64,000 bases of DNA, from the NCBI GenBank assembly GCA_030066685.1, contig JASJBF010000034.1:62001-126000 (forward strand), given 5' to 3'. This stretch comes from Kiloniellales bacterium (GTDB lineage Bacteria; Pseudomonadota; Alphaproteobacteria; Kiloniellales; JAKSBE01). The notes under the pieces are model-generated. The model saw nothing but the letters and a program-made list of their open reading frames with translations, had not been told where the DNA came from and did not search any database. The position numbers and the translations under genes were made by a program. Position 1 is the stretch's first letter; every line of letters begins with the position of its first letter. Below are positions 1 through 8,427 of this stretch, in pieces.

Positions 1-37
1 GCGCCGGCCAAGCGGAACCGCTCCGGAGTCCGGCGCG

Positions 38-1165
38 ATGAAGACCATTCGAATGGGCGTGATCGGCGCCGGCTACATGGGCAAGGCCCACGCCATCGCC
101 TACAAGTCGGCGGCCACGGTCTTCGACCTGCCGGCCGCGCCGCTCTGCGAGATGCTCGCCACGACCGATGCCGAGGGCGCGGCCGCCAAGGCGCGGGCGC
201 TCGGGTTCCGCCGTTCGACCGGCGACTGGCGCGCCCTGGTCGAGGATCCGGAGGTCGACGCAGTCAACGTCTCCACCCCGCCCGCGACCCACCTGGAGAT
301 GGTCCTGGCGGCGCTGGCGGCGGGCAAGCCGGTGTTCTGCGAAAAGCCCCTGGGCATGAATGCGGCCCAATCCCTGCAGATGGCCGAGGCCGCCGAAGCC
401 GCCGGGCTCGCCAACCTGGTCGGCTACAATTACATCAAGCACCCGGCCAGCCAGCTGGCGAAGCAGATGATCGACGCCGGGGAAATCGGCGAAATCCTCC
501 ACGTACGGGCCACTCACAACGAGGACTATCTGCATGACCCGGCCGAGCCGGGGAACTGGCGCATCACCCGGGACCAGGGCTCTGTCGGCGGCGCCCTGTC
601 CGACGTCGGAAGCCACGTCATCAACGCCGTCCTGCGCTTGGCCGGGCCGATAGAGGCCCTGGTCGCCGACACGGGGATCGTGCATGCCCGCCGCCCGGAC
701 CCGGCCGGCGGCACGCGCGCGGTCGAGAACCCCGACCAGGGGCATTTCCTCGCCCGCTTCGCCAACGGCGCCCTGGGCTCCGTCACCTTCAGCCGGGTCG
801 CCGCCGGCCGCAAGATGGCCTACGCCTACGAGATCACCGGCACCAAGGGGGCGATCGCCTTCGACCAGGAGCGCATGGGGGAGCTGCACTACTTCGAGGC
901 CGGGAAAGCGCCGGCACGCGAGGGCTTCAAGCGGATCCTGATCGGTCCCGAACATCCGGACTTCGTCGACTTCTGCCTCGGCGCGGGCCACGGCCTGGGC
1001 TACAACGACCAGATCGTCATCGAGGCCCGGGATTTCGTCCGGGCCATCGCCACCGGCCAGGCGGTCTGGCCGACCTTCCGAGACGGCTACGAGGTCGACC
1101 GGGTCGCGGACGCGGTCCTGCGCTCCCGGGACAGCGGTGCTTGGGTCGCTATCTCCGACATCTAA
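38..1165 (+). CDS. Gfo/Idh/MocA family oxidoreductase
   Basis: This 375-residue protein is an NAD(P)-dependent dehydrogenase of the Gfo/Idh/MocA family, whose members oxidise or reduce sugars, inositols and similar polyols in the cytoplasm. The N-terminus shows the Rossmann dinucleotide motif GVIGAGYMG (about residues 7-15). The family signature EKPLG follows near residue 100, with the lysine expected to be catalytic. The C-terminal half is the alpha/beta domain that binds substrate. The ATG at 38 is the first possible start after the window edge and precedes the Rossmann strand by the usual distance. A second family member lies 0.8 kb downstream on the same strand, so both may serve one polyol pathway. 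The substrate cannot be told from sequence. Confidence 0.92.
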   Translation: MKTIRMGVIGAGYMGKAHAIAYKSAATVFDLPAAPLCEMLATTDAEGAAAKARALGFRRSTGDWRALVEDPEVDAVNVSTPPATHLEMVLAALAAGKPVFCEKPLGMNAAQSLQMAEAAEAAGLANLVGYNYIKHPASQLAKQMIDAGEIGEILHVRATHNEDYLHDPAEPGNWRITRDQGSVGGALSDVGSHVINAVLRLAGPIEALVADTGIVHARRPDPAGGTRAVENPDQGHFLARFANGALGSVTFSRVAAGRKMAYAYEITGTKGAIAFDQERMGELHYFEAGKAPAREGFKRILIGPEHPDFVDFCLGAGHGLGYNDQIVIEARDFVRAIATGQAVWPTFRDGYEVDRVADAVLRSRDSGAWVAISDI

Positions 1166-1327
1166 TGCCAAAGGAGGATCCCGCTGATTGCGCGGCCGTC
1201 ATCGACGCAGGGAACGCCGGGCGGCAAAGGCTGTCGGCGCTCGTACTGAAGGTCTGTAATCCGGCGCTTGGGATGGCTACGCCTATTCGCATCCTGCGGC
1301 CACGTCGACCTATTCGATGACAAGGAC

Positions 1328-1855
1328 ATGATCGACAAACTCGAAATACGCGACTGCCTGCCCGACGACGTGACCTCCATCGAGGGGCTTTATCCGGACG
1401 CCTTCCCCGACGAGGACTTGCTGCCGCTCGTGAGGGAACTGCTGAGAGATGGACCGGTTGTTCTCTCGCTCGTCGGGATTGCCGACAAGGCACTGGTGGG
1501 GCATGTCATATTCACGGCATGCGGCATCGCCGGAAGCACCGACAAGGTCGCGCTCCTTGGACCGCTCGCCATCGCCCCCGCCTGGCAACGGCAAGGCATC
1601 GGCAGCGCCCTCCTGCGCGCAGGCTTGCGGCGGTTGGAAAACGCCGGCACGACCCAAGTCTACGTCCTCGGCGACCCTGCCTACTATGGGCGTTTCGGCT
1701 TTGAGCCAGATCACGGCGTCGCACCACCATATCCCTTGCCAGAGGAATGGCAGGGTGCATGGCAATCGCTCAACCTGCGCGGCGATGCGCCGCCGCGCCA
1801 CGGAAAGCTCTCGGTGCCGCACCCATGGCGCCGACCTGCCCTTTGGGCGCCGTGA
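1328..1855 (+). CDS. GNAT family N-acetyltransferase (YhbS-like)
   Basis: The protein is a GCN5-related acetyltransferase of about 175 residues that would move acetyl from acetyl-CoA to an amine. The acetyl-CoA loop is visible as AWQRQGIGSALLRAG (the Q/R-x-x-G-x-G/A motif), followed by the family pattern VLGDPAYYGRFGFEP typical of YhbS-like members. An upstream ATG at 1268 is in frame, but the family-like sequence only begins at the ATG at 1328 (IDKLEIRDCLPDD), so I prefer the shorter form. The gene sits between two Gfo/Idh/MocA dehydrogenase genes on the same strand. The substrate is unknown. Confidence 0.85.
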   Translation: MIDKLEIRDCLPDDVTSIEGLYPDAFPDEDLLPLVRELLRDGPVVLSLVGIADKALVGHVIFTACGIAGSTDKVALLGPLAIAPAWQRQGIGSALLRAGLRRLENAGTTQVYVLGDPAYYGRFGFEPDHGVAPPYPLPEEWQGAWQSLNLRGDAPPRHGKLSVPHPWRRPALWAP

Positions 1856-1980
1856 CTCATTCGTGCGGTCCGGCCCTCCTTCGCTTAAGGGGCGTGAGCC
1901 TGGTCCTCCTTGCCGGGCTTCCCGGGCTTGACCTGTTTGGAGCCGCGTTGCGGATCGAACGCATTTCTTCGTGAGGGGAT

Positions 1981-3126
1981 ATGGAGCGAGCACTGAGCTG
2001 GGGCCTGATCGGCGGTGGCGCGGAGAGTCAGATCGGCGACGCGCACCGCCTTGCCGTGCGCCTGGACGGCCTCTACCGCTTCGCGGCCGGGGCGCTGGAC
2101 ATCGACCCTGAGCGCGGAAAGGCCTTTGCGCGCGACCTGGGGATCTCCGAAGACCGGGCCTACGGCACCTGGCAGGAGATGCTGGAGCGCGAGGCGGCGC
2201 GACCCGACCCCGTCGACCTGGTGACCGTCGCGACGCCCAACGCGACCCATTTCGAGATCTCCCGCGCCTTCCTGGAGCGGGGGTTCCACGTGCTCTGCGA
2301 GAAGCCCCTGACCACGACGCCTCAGGAGGCCGAGGCGCTGGCGGCGCTGGCCGCGGCCGAGAACCGCATCCTGGCGGTCAACTTCGGCTATTCCGGCTAT
2401 GCCATGGTACGCCAGGCGCGGGCAATGGTGCGCAGTGGCGCGCTGGGCCGGGTCCGGCTGGTGGTCGCCGAGTTCGCCCACGCTTCGCACGGTGACGCGG
2501 CCGACGCGGACAACCCGCGGGTCCGCTGGCGCTACGATCCGAAGCAGGCCGGCGTCAGCTCGGTGCTGGCGGACGCCGGCATCCACGCGCTGCACCTGGC
2601 CTCCTATGTCACCGGCCAGTCGGTCGCCTCGGTCTCGGCGGACTTCGTCTCCTGCGTGGCGGGCCGCGAGCTGGAGGACGACGCCATGCTGCTGCTGCGC
2701 TTCGATGGTGGCGCGGTCGGCCGGCTCTGGACCAGCGCCGTCGCCATCGGCCAGGTCCACGGCCTCAACATCCGGGTCTTCGGGGAGACGGGCGGCCTGC
2801 GCTGGGACCAGGAGGCGCCGAACCAGCTCCGCTGGACGCCCTTGGGCGCGCCGACCCGGATCCTGGAGCGCGGCGGCGAGGGCCTGGCGCCGGAGGCGCA
2901 GCGCGCGTCCCGGATCACGGTGGGCCATCCCGAGGGCCTGGTCGGCGCCTTCGGCAACCTCTACCGGGACCTGCACGACGCGATCGCGGCGGCCCGCAAG
3001 GATGGGACCAGCCCCTGGCTCGCCGGACTGCCCTTGGCCGATGCCGGGGTCGAGACCCTGCGGGTGGTCCATGCCGCGGCGGAGTCCGCCCGCAAGGCCG
3101 GCCGCTGGGTCAAGCTCTCGGCATGA
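1981..3126 (+). CDS. Gfo/Idh/MocA family oxidoreductase
   Basis: A second NAD(P)-dependent dehydrogenase of the Gfo/Idh/MocA family, 381 residues. The N-terminal nucleotide-binding segment reads WGLIGGGAESQIGDAHR, a variant in which the third glycine of the loop is replaced, as seen in the branch that acts on nucleotide-sugar or oligosaccharide-like substrates. The EKPLTTTP signature near residue 105 marks the catalytic lysine. It is only distantly similar to the enzyme at 38-1165, so the two are not a recent duplication. Its stop is followed closely by an integrase remnant, which suggests that the right flank of this block was once an insertion boundary. Confidence 0.9.
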   Translation: MERALSWGLIGGGAESQIGDAHRLAVRLDGLYRFAAGALDIDPERGKAFARDLGISEDRAYGTWQEMLEREAARPDPVDLVTVATPNATHFEISRAFLERGFHVLCEKPLTTTPQEAEALAALAAAENRILAVNFGYSGYAMVRQARAMVRSGALGRVRLVVAEFAHASHGDAADADNPRVRWRYDPKQAGVSSVLADAGIHALHLASYVTGQSVASVSADFVSCVAGRELEDDAMLLLRFDGGAVGRLWTSAVAIGQVHGLNIRVFGETGGLRWDQEAPNQLRWTPLGAPTRILERGGEGLAPEAQRASRITVGHPEGLVGAFGNLYRDLHDAIAAARKDGTSPWLAGLPLADAGVETLRVVHAAAESARKAGRWVKLSA

Positions 3127-3256
3127 TCCGATCGGATGGGCTCGCTTCGCGATTCATCTGGCCGGCAACGCCCTGTGGATCGCAGCTTCGCAGGGCGGGT
3201 CTCCGGCGGGGGCGAGCCGGCCCGACACGCTCGGCCGCCACCGGGCGACTCCAGTC

Positions 3257-3374
3257 CGGTCCAGGAAGCTGCCCCCGGATGTCCTCGCACGCCCCGCGGC
3301 ACACCGGCGTTTCCATGCTTGTGGATGGCGGTCCGGACGTGGAGCAGGTCGCTCGCCGGATTTGCCGCAGCGCC
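3257..3374 (+). pseudogene. Tyrosine-recombinase (integrase) C-terminal remnant
   Basis: About 118 bases match the integrase fragment at 18006-18126 at roughly 80 percent by eye. Translation gives SRKLPP in one frame. After a one-base shift it continues in the next frame as HAPRHTGVSMLVDGGPDVEQVARR, against HALRHTNVSLLVDGGLDVYQVSRR in the other copy. The catalytic arginine/histidine box (RHT) can still be recognised, but the frame is broken and nothing of the N-terminal domain remains. It is a dead scrap of a mobile element, not a gene. The stretch 3127-3502 holds nothing else that I recognise. Confidence 0.75.
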
Positions 3375-3502
3375 AAGATTGTACCGAATCCGCTCTCAAT
3401 TTCCGGGCTATCGATGCGATGCAAAGGGTGAGCTATCCGAGGCCTCTGAGGAAAAACTGCCCAGGCAATTAGTCGATGAGGAGTATCTCTTGATCTTGTC
3501 TT

Positions 3503-4237
3503 TCATGAAAAGCCCTTGCTTAGGAAGTATATGCCACCTAGGAGCATAAAGGCTTCGAGGAAAAGCGTGTGGACGCGGATCGGTGTGCGGCGCAGAAGGT
3601 GGCGGCCCAGGCGGTGGCCCGGAATGGTGCAGAGGCCGAGGCCGGCGCCAACCAGCATGTAGCTGGGCGTCAGGAGTGGCGACAGGCCGAAGGCCACCGT
3701 CTTGATCAAGTTCAGGAGAAAACCCATCACCGCCACCGTGGCGATCAGGGTCTCGCCCACGACACCGGCGCCGAGCAGGAAGGGCCCCAGCATCATGCCC
3801 ACGCCGAAGCTCGCGCCCGAGAGAAAGCCATAGGGCACAGCGGCGACGGCCAATCCCGCACGCGGCACCTGGATGCTGCGTCCTTCCAGCACCCGGCGCA
3901 GCGGCACGGTGGTCAGTAGCAAGCTGCCCAGGAACAGGCCGACGGCGGCCTCCGAGAGCTCGATATAGAAGACCACGCCGCCGATGATGAAGGGGACGGC
4001 GACGATGAAGATCGTCGCGAAGGCCCGCCAGTCCACGGAGTTTCTGAACAGCCAGGCGCGCGAACCGTGGGAGACGATCATCGCCACCGCCACGATTGGC
4101 ACGGTCAGTTTGACACCGATGGCCGGCGCGATCGCGATCGCCATCAGCAGGGCGCCCGCGAAGCCGCCGACGCTGTGAAGGGTGGCCGTGACGAACGCGG
4201 CCGCGGCCATGTAGAGCAGGATCGGCAGCTCGATCAT
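3503..4237 (-). CDS. TauE/SafE family membrane exporter
   Basis: A 244-residue integral membrane protein of the TauE/SafE (sulfite or organic anion exporter) family. Almost the entire sequence is hydrophobic, with about seven or eight helices and the family repeat: LHSVGGFAGALL near the N-terminus and PYGFLSGASFGVGMMLGPFLL in the second half. It ends the minus-strand catabolic operon, 6 bp downstream of the enoyl-CoA hydratase gene, so it may export an anionic product of that pathway. There is no direct evidence that its substrate is sulfur-containing, although the sox island lies 14 kb away. Confidence 0.85.
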   Translation of the reverse strand: MIELPILLYMAAAAFVTATLHSVGGFAGALLMAIAIAPAIGVKLTVPIVAVAMIVSHGSRAWLFRNSVDWRAFATIFIVAVPFIIGGVVFYIELSEAAVGLFLGSLLLTTVPLRRVLEGRSIQVPRAGLAVAAVPYGFLSGASFGVGMMLGPFLLGAGVVGETLIATVAVMGFLLNLIKTVAFGLSPLLTPSYMLVGAGLGLCTIPGHRLGRHLLRRTPIRVHTLFLEAFMLLGGIYFLSKGFS

Positions 4238-4243
4238 GCGGGC

Positions 4244-5047
4244 TCAGCGGCCTTTGAAATCGGGCTTGCGCTTTTCCATGAAGGCCCTGCGGCCCTCGAC
4301 ATAGTCTTCCGAGGCGAAGCAGGCGGAGACCATTGCGTCGCAGCGCTCGAGATCGCGTTTCGCCGGATCCGATTCCAGGACCTGGGTGGCGATGTACTTC
4401 ATGGCCGCGATGGTCAGCGGCGCGTTGGCCGCGATCAGGCCGGCCAGCTCGGTGACACGGCCTTCGAGCTCCTCCGCGGGGAGGACCTCCTGAACCAGGC
4501 CGAGCCGGAGCGCCGTCTCGGCGTCGATGCTCCTGGCGGTGAACATCAGCTGCTTCGCGGCGGCCGGGCCGACCGCGTTCATCAGCCGCCGGATCGCGTG
4601 ATAGGGGTAGCCCAGCGCCAGCTTCGCCGCCGGCATGGCGAACTTGGAGGCCGTCGAGCAGAGTCGCAGGTCGCTGCACACCGCCAGGTTCAACCCGCCG
4701 CCGATGCAGTGGCCGTTGATCATTGCGATGGTCGGCTTGGGAAAGGTCTCGACCCGGTGATAGACCTCCTTGATCCGCGCGTTGTAGAGGTCGCTGGCCG
4801 CCTTCGAGCCGCGCTCCTTCTCGAACCTGGAGATGTCGGCACCCGAGACGAAGGCCTTGCCGCCGGCGCCGGAGAGCACGACCACGCGGACCTCCTTATC
4901 CGCCTCGAAGGCCGCGAGGATCGCGTCGGCCGCGTCCCACATCTCCAACGACACGGCGTTGTGCCGCTCCGGATTGTTGAAGATCAAATGGCCGACCGCG
5001 CCGTCCTTGCGGGCGATCATCTTGTCGCTTGCTCGGTCCAGGTTCAT
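4244..5047 (-). CDS. Enoyl-CoA hydratase/isomerase family protein
   Basis: This 267-residue protein belongs to the crotonase superfamily, which hydrates, isomerises or cleaves acyl-CoA thioesters through an oxyanion hole. The two oxyanion-hole segments are visible: SGAGGKAFVSGADISRF (about residues 59-75) and INGHCIGGGLNLAV (about 110-123). Catalytic acid residues differ between subfamilies, so the exact reaction is open. It is read directly after a CaiB-type CoA-transferase gene, with an 18-bp gap. A plausible order is that the transferase activates the imported acid and this enzyme acts on the CoA ester. This order is inference from context. Confidence 0.9.
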   Translation of the reverse strand: MNLDRASDKMIARKDGAVGHLIFNNPERHNAVSLEMWDAADAILAAFEADKEVRVVVLSGAGGKAFVSGADISRFEKERGSKAASDLYNARIKEVYHRVETFPKPTIAMINGHCIGGGLNLAVCSDLRLCSTASKFAMPAAKLALGYPYHAIRRLMNAVGPAAAKQLMFTARSIDAETALRLGLVQEVLPAEELEGRVTELAGLIAANAPLTIAAMKYIATQVLESDPAKRDLERCDAMVSACFASEDYVEGRRAFMEKRKPDFKGR

Positions 5048-5065
5048 GGTGTCCTTCTCGATCCT

Positions 5066-6259
5066 TCAAACAATCGAGCGCTGGCGCAGGTCCAGGATCT
5101 CGTCTTCCGCCAGGCCCAGCTCCTGCAGTAACTCGTCAGTGTTGGCGCCGCGGTCCGGCGGTGGTGCCGCGAGGCGGGACGGCGTGCGCTCCATGCGAAC
5201 CGGCTGGGCCAGCATTCGGGTCGGGCCGAAGGGTTCCGTCTCGACAGGTTCAGTCACATCCAGGTGTTGGACCTGTGGGTCATCGAACATCTCATCGATG
5301 CGGTAGATCGGCCCGCAGGGCACGCCCTGCTTCTGTAGGAGCTCGACCCACTTGGCGCTGGTCCTGGTCTTGACGATCTCCTGGATCGACGCGTTCAGCG
5401 CGTCGCGCCGCTGCCGGCGGTCGTCGTTGGTTGCGAAGGCCGGATCCTCGGCCCAGTCCTGGCGGCCGAGGGCTTGGCAAAGCCTTTGCCAGATCACGTC
5501 GCCGGCGACCGCGATGTTGATCGCGCCGTCGGCCGTCTCGTAGCGGTTGGTTGGCACGCTGGTCGGATGCTCGTTGCCGACCTGGCCGGCGACCTCGCCC
5601 TCCATGAGCCAGCGGGCGGCCTGGAAGTCGAGCATGAAGATCTGCGCCTGGATCAGCGAGGTGTGCAACCACTGGCCCTCGCCGGAGGCTTCTCGCTCCA
5701 AGAGCGCGGTCAGGATGCCGAGCGCGCAGAAGAGGCCCGCGGTCAGGTCTGCGATCGGGATTCCGACGCGCATCGGCCCGCGACCCGGCTCGCCGGTGAT
5801 CGACATCAGCCCGCCCATGCCCTGGGCGATCTGGTCGAAGCCGGGGCGCTTCACGTAGGGGCCATCCTGGCCGAAGCCCGAGATGCTGGCCAGGATGATC
5901 CTCGGATTGACCGCCTTCAAGTTCGGGTAGCCGATGCCGAGACGTTCCTTCACGTCGGGTCGGAAGTTCTCGACCACGACGTCTGCGGTTTCGACCAGGC
6001 GCAGGAACAGCGCCCGGCCCTCAGGCTCCTTGAGGTTGAGCGTCAGGCTGCGCTTGTTGCGCTGCAGGTTCTGGAAGTCGGCCGTGTTGCGCCCGGCCCC
6101 CAGGGCACCCTCCGCCTCCAGAATGGCTGGTTGCTCGATCTTGATCACGTCGGCGCCCCAGTCGGAAAGCTGGCGCACCGCAGTCGGGCCGGAGCGCACG
6201 CGCGTCAGGTCCAGGACCCGGAAGCGGGACAGGGCGTCAGAGGCAGGGAGGTGCGGCAT
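5066..6259 (-). CDS. CaiB/BaiF family CoA-transferase (class III)
   Basis: A class III CoA-transferase of about 397 residues that would move CoA between carboxylic acids. The N-terminus shows the family pattern RVLDLTRVRSGPTAVRQLSDWGADVIKIE. It is followed by NKRSLTLNLK and ADVVVENFRP, and by GFGQDGPYVKRPGFDQIAQGMGGLM, which carries the region with the catalytic aspartate. An upstream GTG at 6271 is possible, but the ATG at 6259 is preceded by a GGAGGAG ribosome-binding site and is preferred. It lies between the MmgE/PrpD and enoyl-CoA hydratase genes in a tightly spaced operon. The substrate is probably the acid imported by the TctABC system upstream. Confidence 0.92.
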   Translation of the reverse strand: MPHLPASDALSRFRVLDLTRVRSGPTAVRQLSDWGADVIKIEQPAILEAEGALGAGRNTADFQNLQRNKRSLTLNLKEPEGRALFLRLVETADVVVENFRPDVKERLGIGYPNLKAVNPRIILASISGFGQDGPYVKRPGFDQIAQGMGGLMSITGEPGRGPMRVGIPIADLTAGLFCALGILTALLEREASGEGQWLHTSLIQAQIFMLDFQAARWLMEGEVAGQVGNEHPTSVPTNRYETADGAINIAVAGDVIWQRLCQALGRQDWAEDPAFATNDDRRQRRDALNASIQEIVKTRTSAKWVELLQKQGVPCGPIYRIDEMFDDPQVQHLDVTEPVETEPFGPTRMLAQPVRMERTPSRLAAPPPDRGANTDELLQELGLAEDEILDLRQRSIV

Positions 6260-6271
6260 GGTCTCCTCCAC

Positions 6272-7657
6272 TCAATTCCGGAATTGTTCGAGCGCGGCCA
6301 GGGAAGGCAAGTCGAAAGCTTCATCGCAGAAGCTCTCATAGGCGCGGGCCAGCGATCCCGGCCAGCCGCCGAAGTCGACGTTGGCGCGGAACTTGGCGTG
6401 GATCTCGTCATCGGACAGGGGCTCTCGCCGCCCGCCGCGTAGGTGTGGCTGGCGCGCCGAAACCGTCTCGCCGTTCGTCAAGAGCGCCCGGACCTCGCCG
6501 ACGTAGTTCTCGGGATAGGGGTCCGCGGGGTCGATCGCGTAGCGAACCTTACTCGCCAGCACAAGCAGCTGCGGGTCGGCGATTGACTCGGGCGTGAACT
6601 GGGCCAAACCGGCGAGGCCTTCGGACAGGCCGAGCGCGATTCCGAAGGGCACGCTGAACTTGGCCGAAAAGGCCGTCGACGGTCGGGCCTTTTCCGCCAG
6701 CGGCTCCCACAGGCGATGCACGATGCCCTCCGCGGTCGGCGCCGTGATCTCGGCGATCTGCTCCGGCTTGACGCCGCCCTCACGCAGCGCGATCGCGGCA
6801 TCGATGAAGGGCTGCACCATGGTGCCGCAAGCGTAGGGCTTGAAGGCGAGGCTCTCCAGCAGCCAGGTCTCCCCCAGACCGTCCGTCAGTCGGCTGTCGT
6901 CACGTCGAATCTCCGGCGCGGCAAAAGCTCGAAAGAAGCCGTGCTCGCCCTCGAAGACCGTGCGCGGCCCGGAAAAGCCCTGGGCTGCCAACTCAGCGGC
7001 GCGGAGTCCCGATTGGGCCGCCCAGCCCGGATGCAGGCGCTTGGTCGACGTGCCCTCGGCCAGATACTCGATGATCCCCGACGCCAAGCTTCCGGCGATG
7101 CCGAGCGCCGAGACGGTCTGCCTCGGTTCGAGCTTGAAGATCGTAGAAGCGCTGAAGGTCGCAGAAAGCGTGCCGATGACCGCGGTTGGGTGGAAGCCGG
7201 CCCGGTGGATCGCGGTTGGAGCCACCACTGCCATGCGGCAGGCCAGCTCGCCGCCGGTCGCCAGGCCGCGAAGGAGGTCGGCGCCGGAGGCCCCGGCTTT
7301 TTCCGCCGCCGTTAGGGCTGCGGGCAGGATCACCGCACTGACGTGGAGGGGCGTGCCCTCGAAGGTGTCGTCGTAGTCCTCGCCGTGAATTGCGACACCG
7401 GAGATCAAGGCCGCGTCCGTGGCCAGGAACCCGCCCTCTTGACCGATCACGGTGCAGGCGCCTGGAGCTTCGGTCGTTTCCCGACAGGCGGTGACGTAGT
7501 CGCGGTCGCGTGCCGCGACCATCAGACCTCCGGAGTCCAGCAGCAGTCGCCGCAGCGTCGCGCGCAGCACGGGCGGTACTGCGTCGGCCTCCAGCTTTGC
7601 CGACCAGTCCGCAAGGTGCTCGGCGATGGTCGTCATGGCCGCGAAGGCATCTGACAC
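6272..7657 (-). CDS. MmgE/PrpD family protein
   Basis: A 461-residue member of the MmgE/PrpD family, which includes 2-methylcitrate dehydratase and cis-aconitate decarboxylase/itaconate-type enzymes. Typical segments are HGEDYDDTFEGTPLHVSAVILPAAL and the later KPYACGTMVQPFIDA, corresponding to the family active-site region. The start could be GTG at 7657 or ATG at 7636; the family N-terminus (TTIAEHLADW) begins at the second, so the first seven residues are uncertain. No prpB/prpC genes are adjacent, so a methylcitrate cycle is not supported. A role in dehydrating or decarboxylating an imported di- or tricarboxylate fits the neighbours better. Confidence 0.88.
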   Translation of the reverse strand: MSDAFAAMTTIAEHLADWSAKLEADAVPPVLRATLRRLLLDSGGLMVAARDRDYVTACRETTEAPGACTVIGQEGGFLATDAALISGVAIHGEDYDDTFEGTPLHVSAVILPAALTAAEKAGASGADLLRGLATGGELACRMAVVAPTAIHRAGFHPTAVIGTLSATFSASTIFKLEPRQTVSALGIAGSLASGIIEYLAEGTSTKRLHPGWAAQSGLRAAELAAQGFSGPRTVFEGEHGFFRAFAAPEIRRDDSRLTDGLGETWLLESLAFKPYACGTMVQPFIDAAIALREGGVKPEQIAEITAPTAEGIVHRLWEPLAEKARPSTAFSAKFSVPFGIALGLSEGLAGLAQFTPESIADPQLLVLASKVRYAIDPADPYPENYVGEVRALLTNGETVSARQPHLRGGRREPLSDDEIHAKFRANVDFGGWPGSLARAYESFCDEAFDLPSLAALEQFRN

Positions 7658-7660
7658 GCT

Positions 7661-8404
7661 TCAGGCAAGGTAGGCCCCGCCGTTGACATGAATGGTTTGT
7701 CCGGTGGTGTAGCCGGCCTCCGGGTGGCAGAGCGCAGCCACGATGTGCGCCACCTCGTCGGGTGCGCCCGGCCGGCCGAGCAGGTTCGGATGCCCGCCGT
7801 GCAAGGCCGCGCCAGCGGCAGCGCCGCGTACCGTGTCGATGCTGCCGGGCACGACGCAGTTGGCGGTGATTCCGGCGTCCGCGAACTCGGCGGCCAGAGC
7901 CCGGGTCATTCCAGTCAATCCGGCCTTGGTCGTAGCGACGTGGACACGGTCCTTCACCCCGCGATGCGCCGAGAGGCCGCCGATCATAACGATCCGCCCC
8001 CAGCCGGCCGACGCCATGTGGGGGACGGCCGCCTGGGTGCAGAGAAAGGGCGCGTCCAGGTTGACGGCGAGCACCGCCCGCCAGTCCTCGTAAGAAGTGT
8101 CACCCAGCGAGGTGTTGCGCCGCATCGCAGCGTTGTTCACCAGGATGTGCAGGCCGCCGAACTCCTGGACCGCAGCCTCGATCAGGGCACGGGCGCCCGC
8201 CGGTTCGCTGAGATCACCGATGTGGGCCGCGGCGCGTCCGCCCTCCGCCGCCACCAGGGCCGCGGTCTCGTCGGCGCCTGCCCGGTTCTCCTTGGCGTGG
8301 GTCACGACGGCGGCGCCGAGCCGGGCGAGCTTTAGGCAGATCTGGCGCCCGATGTTCATGGCGGAGCCGGTCACGATCGCGACGCGCCCCTCGAGTTCCT
8401 TCAT
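7661..8404 (-). CDS. SDR family NAD(P)-dependent oxidoreductase
   Basis: A classical short-chain dehydrogenase/reductase of 247 residues. It shows the N-terminal cofactor motif VTGSAMNIGRQI (a TGxxxxxG variant), the NNA segment LVNNAAMRR, and a C-terminal GAYTTGQTIHVNGG-like pattern. The usual catalytic serine and Y-x-x-x-K positions read IGGLSAHRG and VHVATTKAGL. The tyrosine of Y-x-x-x-K is therefore replaced by valine or histidine, which is unusual and could mean altered activity. It sits 24 bp downstream of tctA, so it is probably part of the same transcript. The substrate is probably a hydroxy acid or its CoA ester. Confidence 0.88.
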   Translation of the reverse strand: MKELEGRVAIVTGSAMNIGRQICLKLARLGAAVVTHAKENRAGADETAALVAAEGGRAAAHIGDLSEPAGARALIEAAVQEFGGLHILVNNAAMRRNTSLGDTSYEDWRAVLAVNLDAPFLCTQAAVPHMASAGWGRIVMIGGLSAHRGVKDRVHVATTKAGLTGMTRALAAEFADAGITANCVVPGSIDTVRGAAAGAALHGGHPNLLGRPGAPDEVAHIVAALCHPEAGYTTGQTIHVNGGAYLA

Positions 8405-8427
8405 TCCTTCCTCCCGGCGCCGTGCCG

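Noticed and set aside
2399-3472. A 357-residue frame overlapping the second oxidoreductase and continuing into the integrase scrap
   Set aside because: It is out of frame with the oxidoreductase and contains only a few integrase residues, so it is not one gene.
6272-7657. 2-methylcitrate dehydratase PrpD
   Set aside because: prpB and prpC are not present and the neighbours differ, so only the family name can be given.
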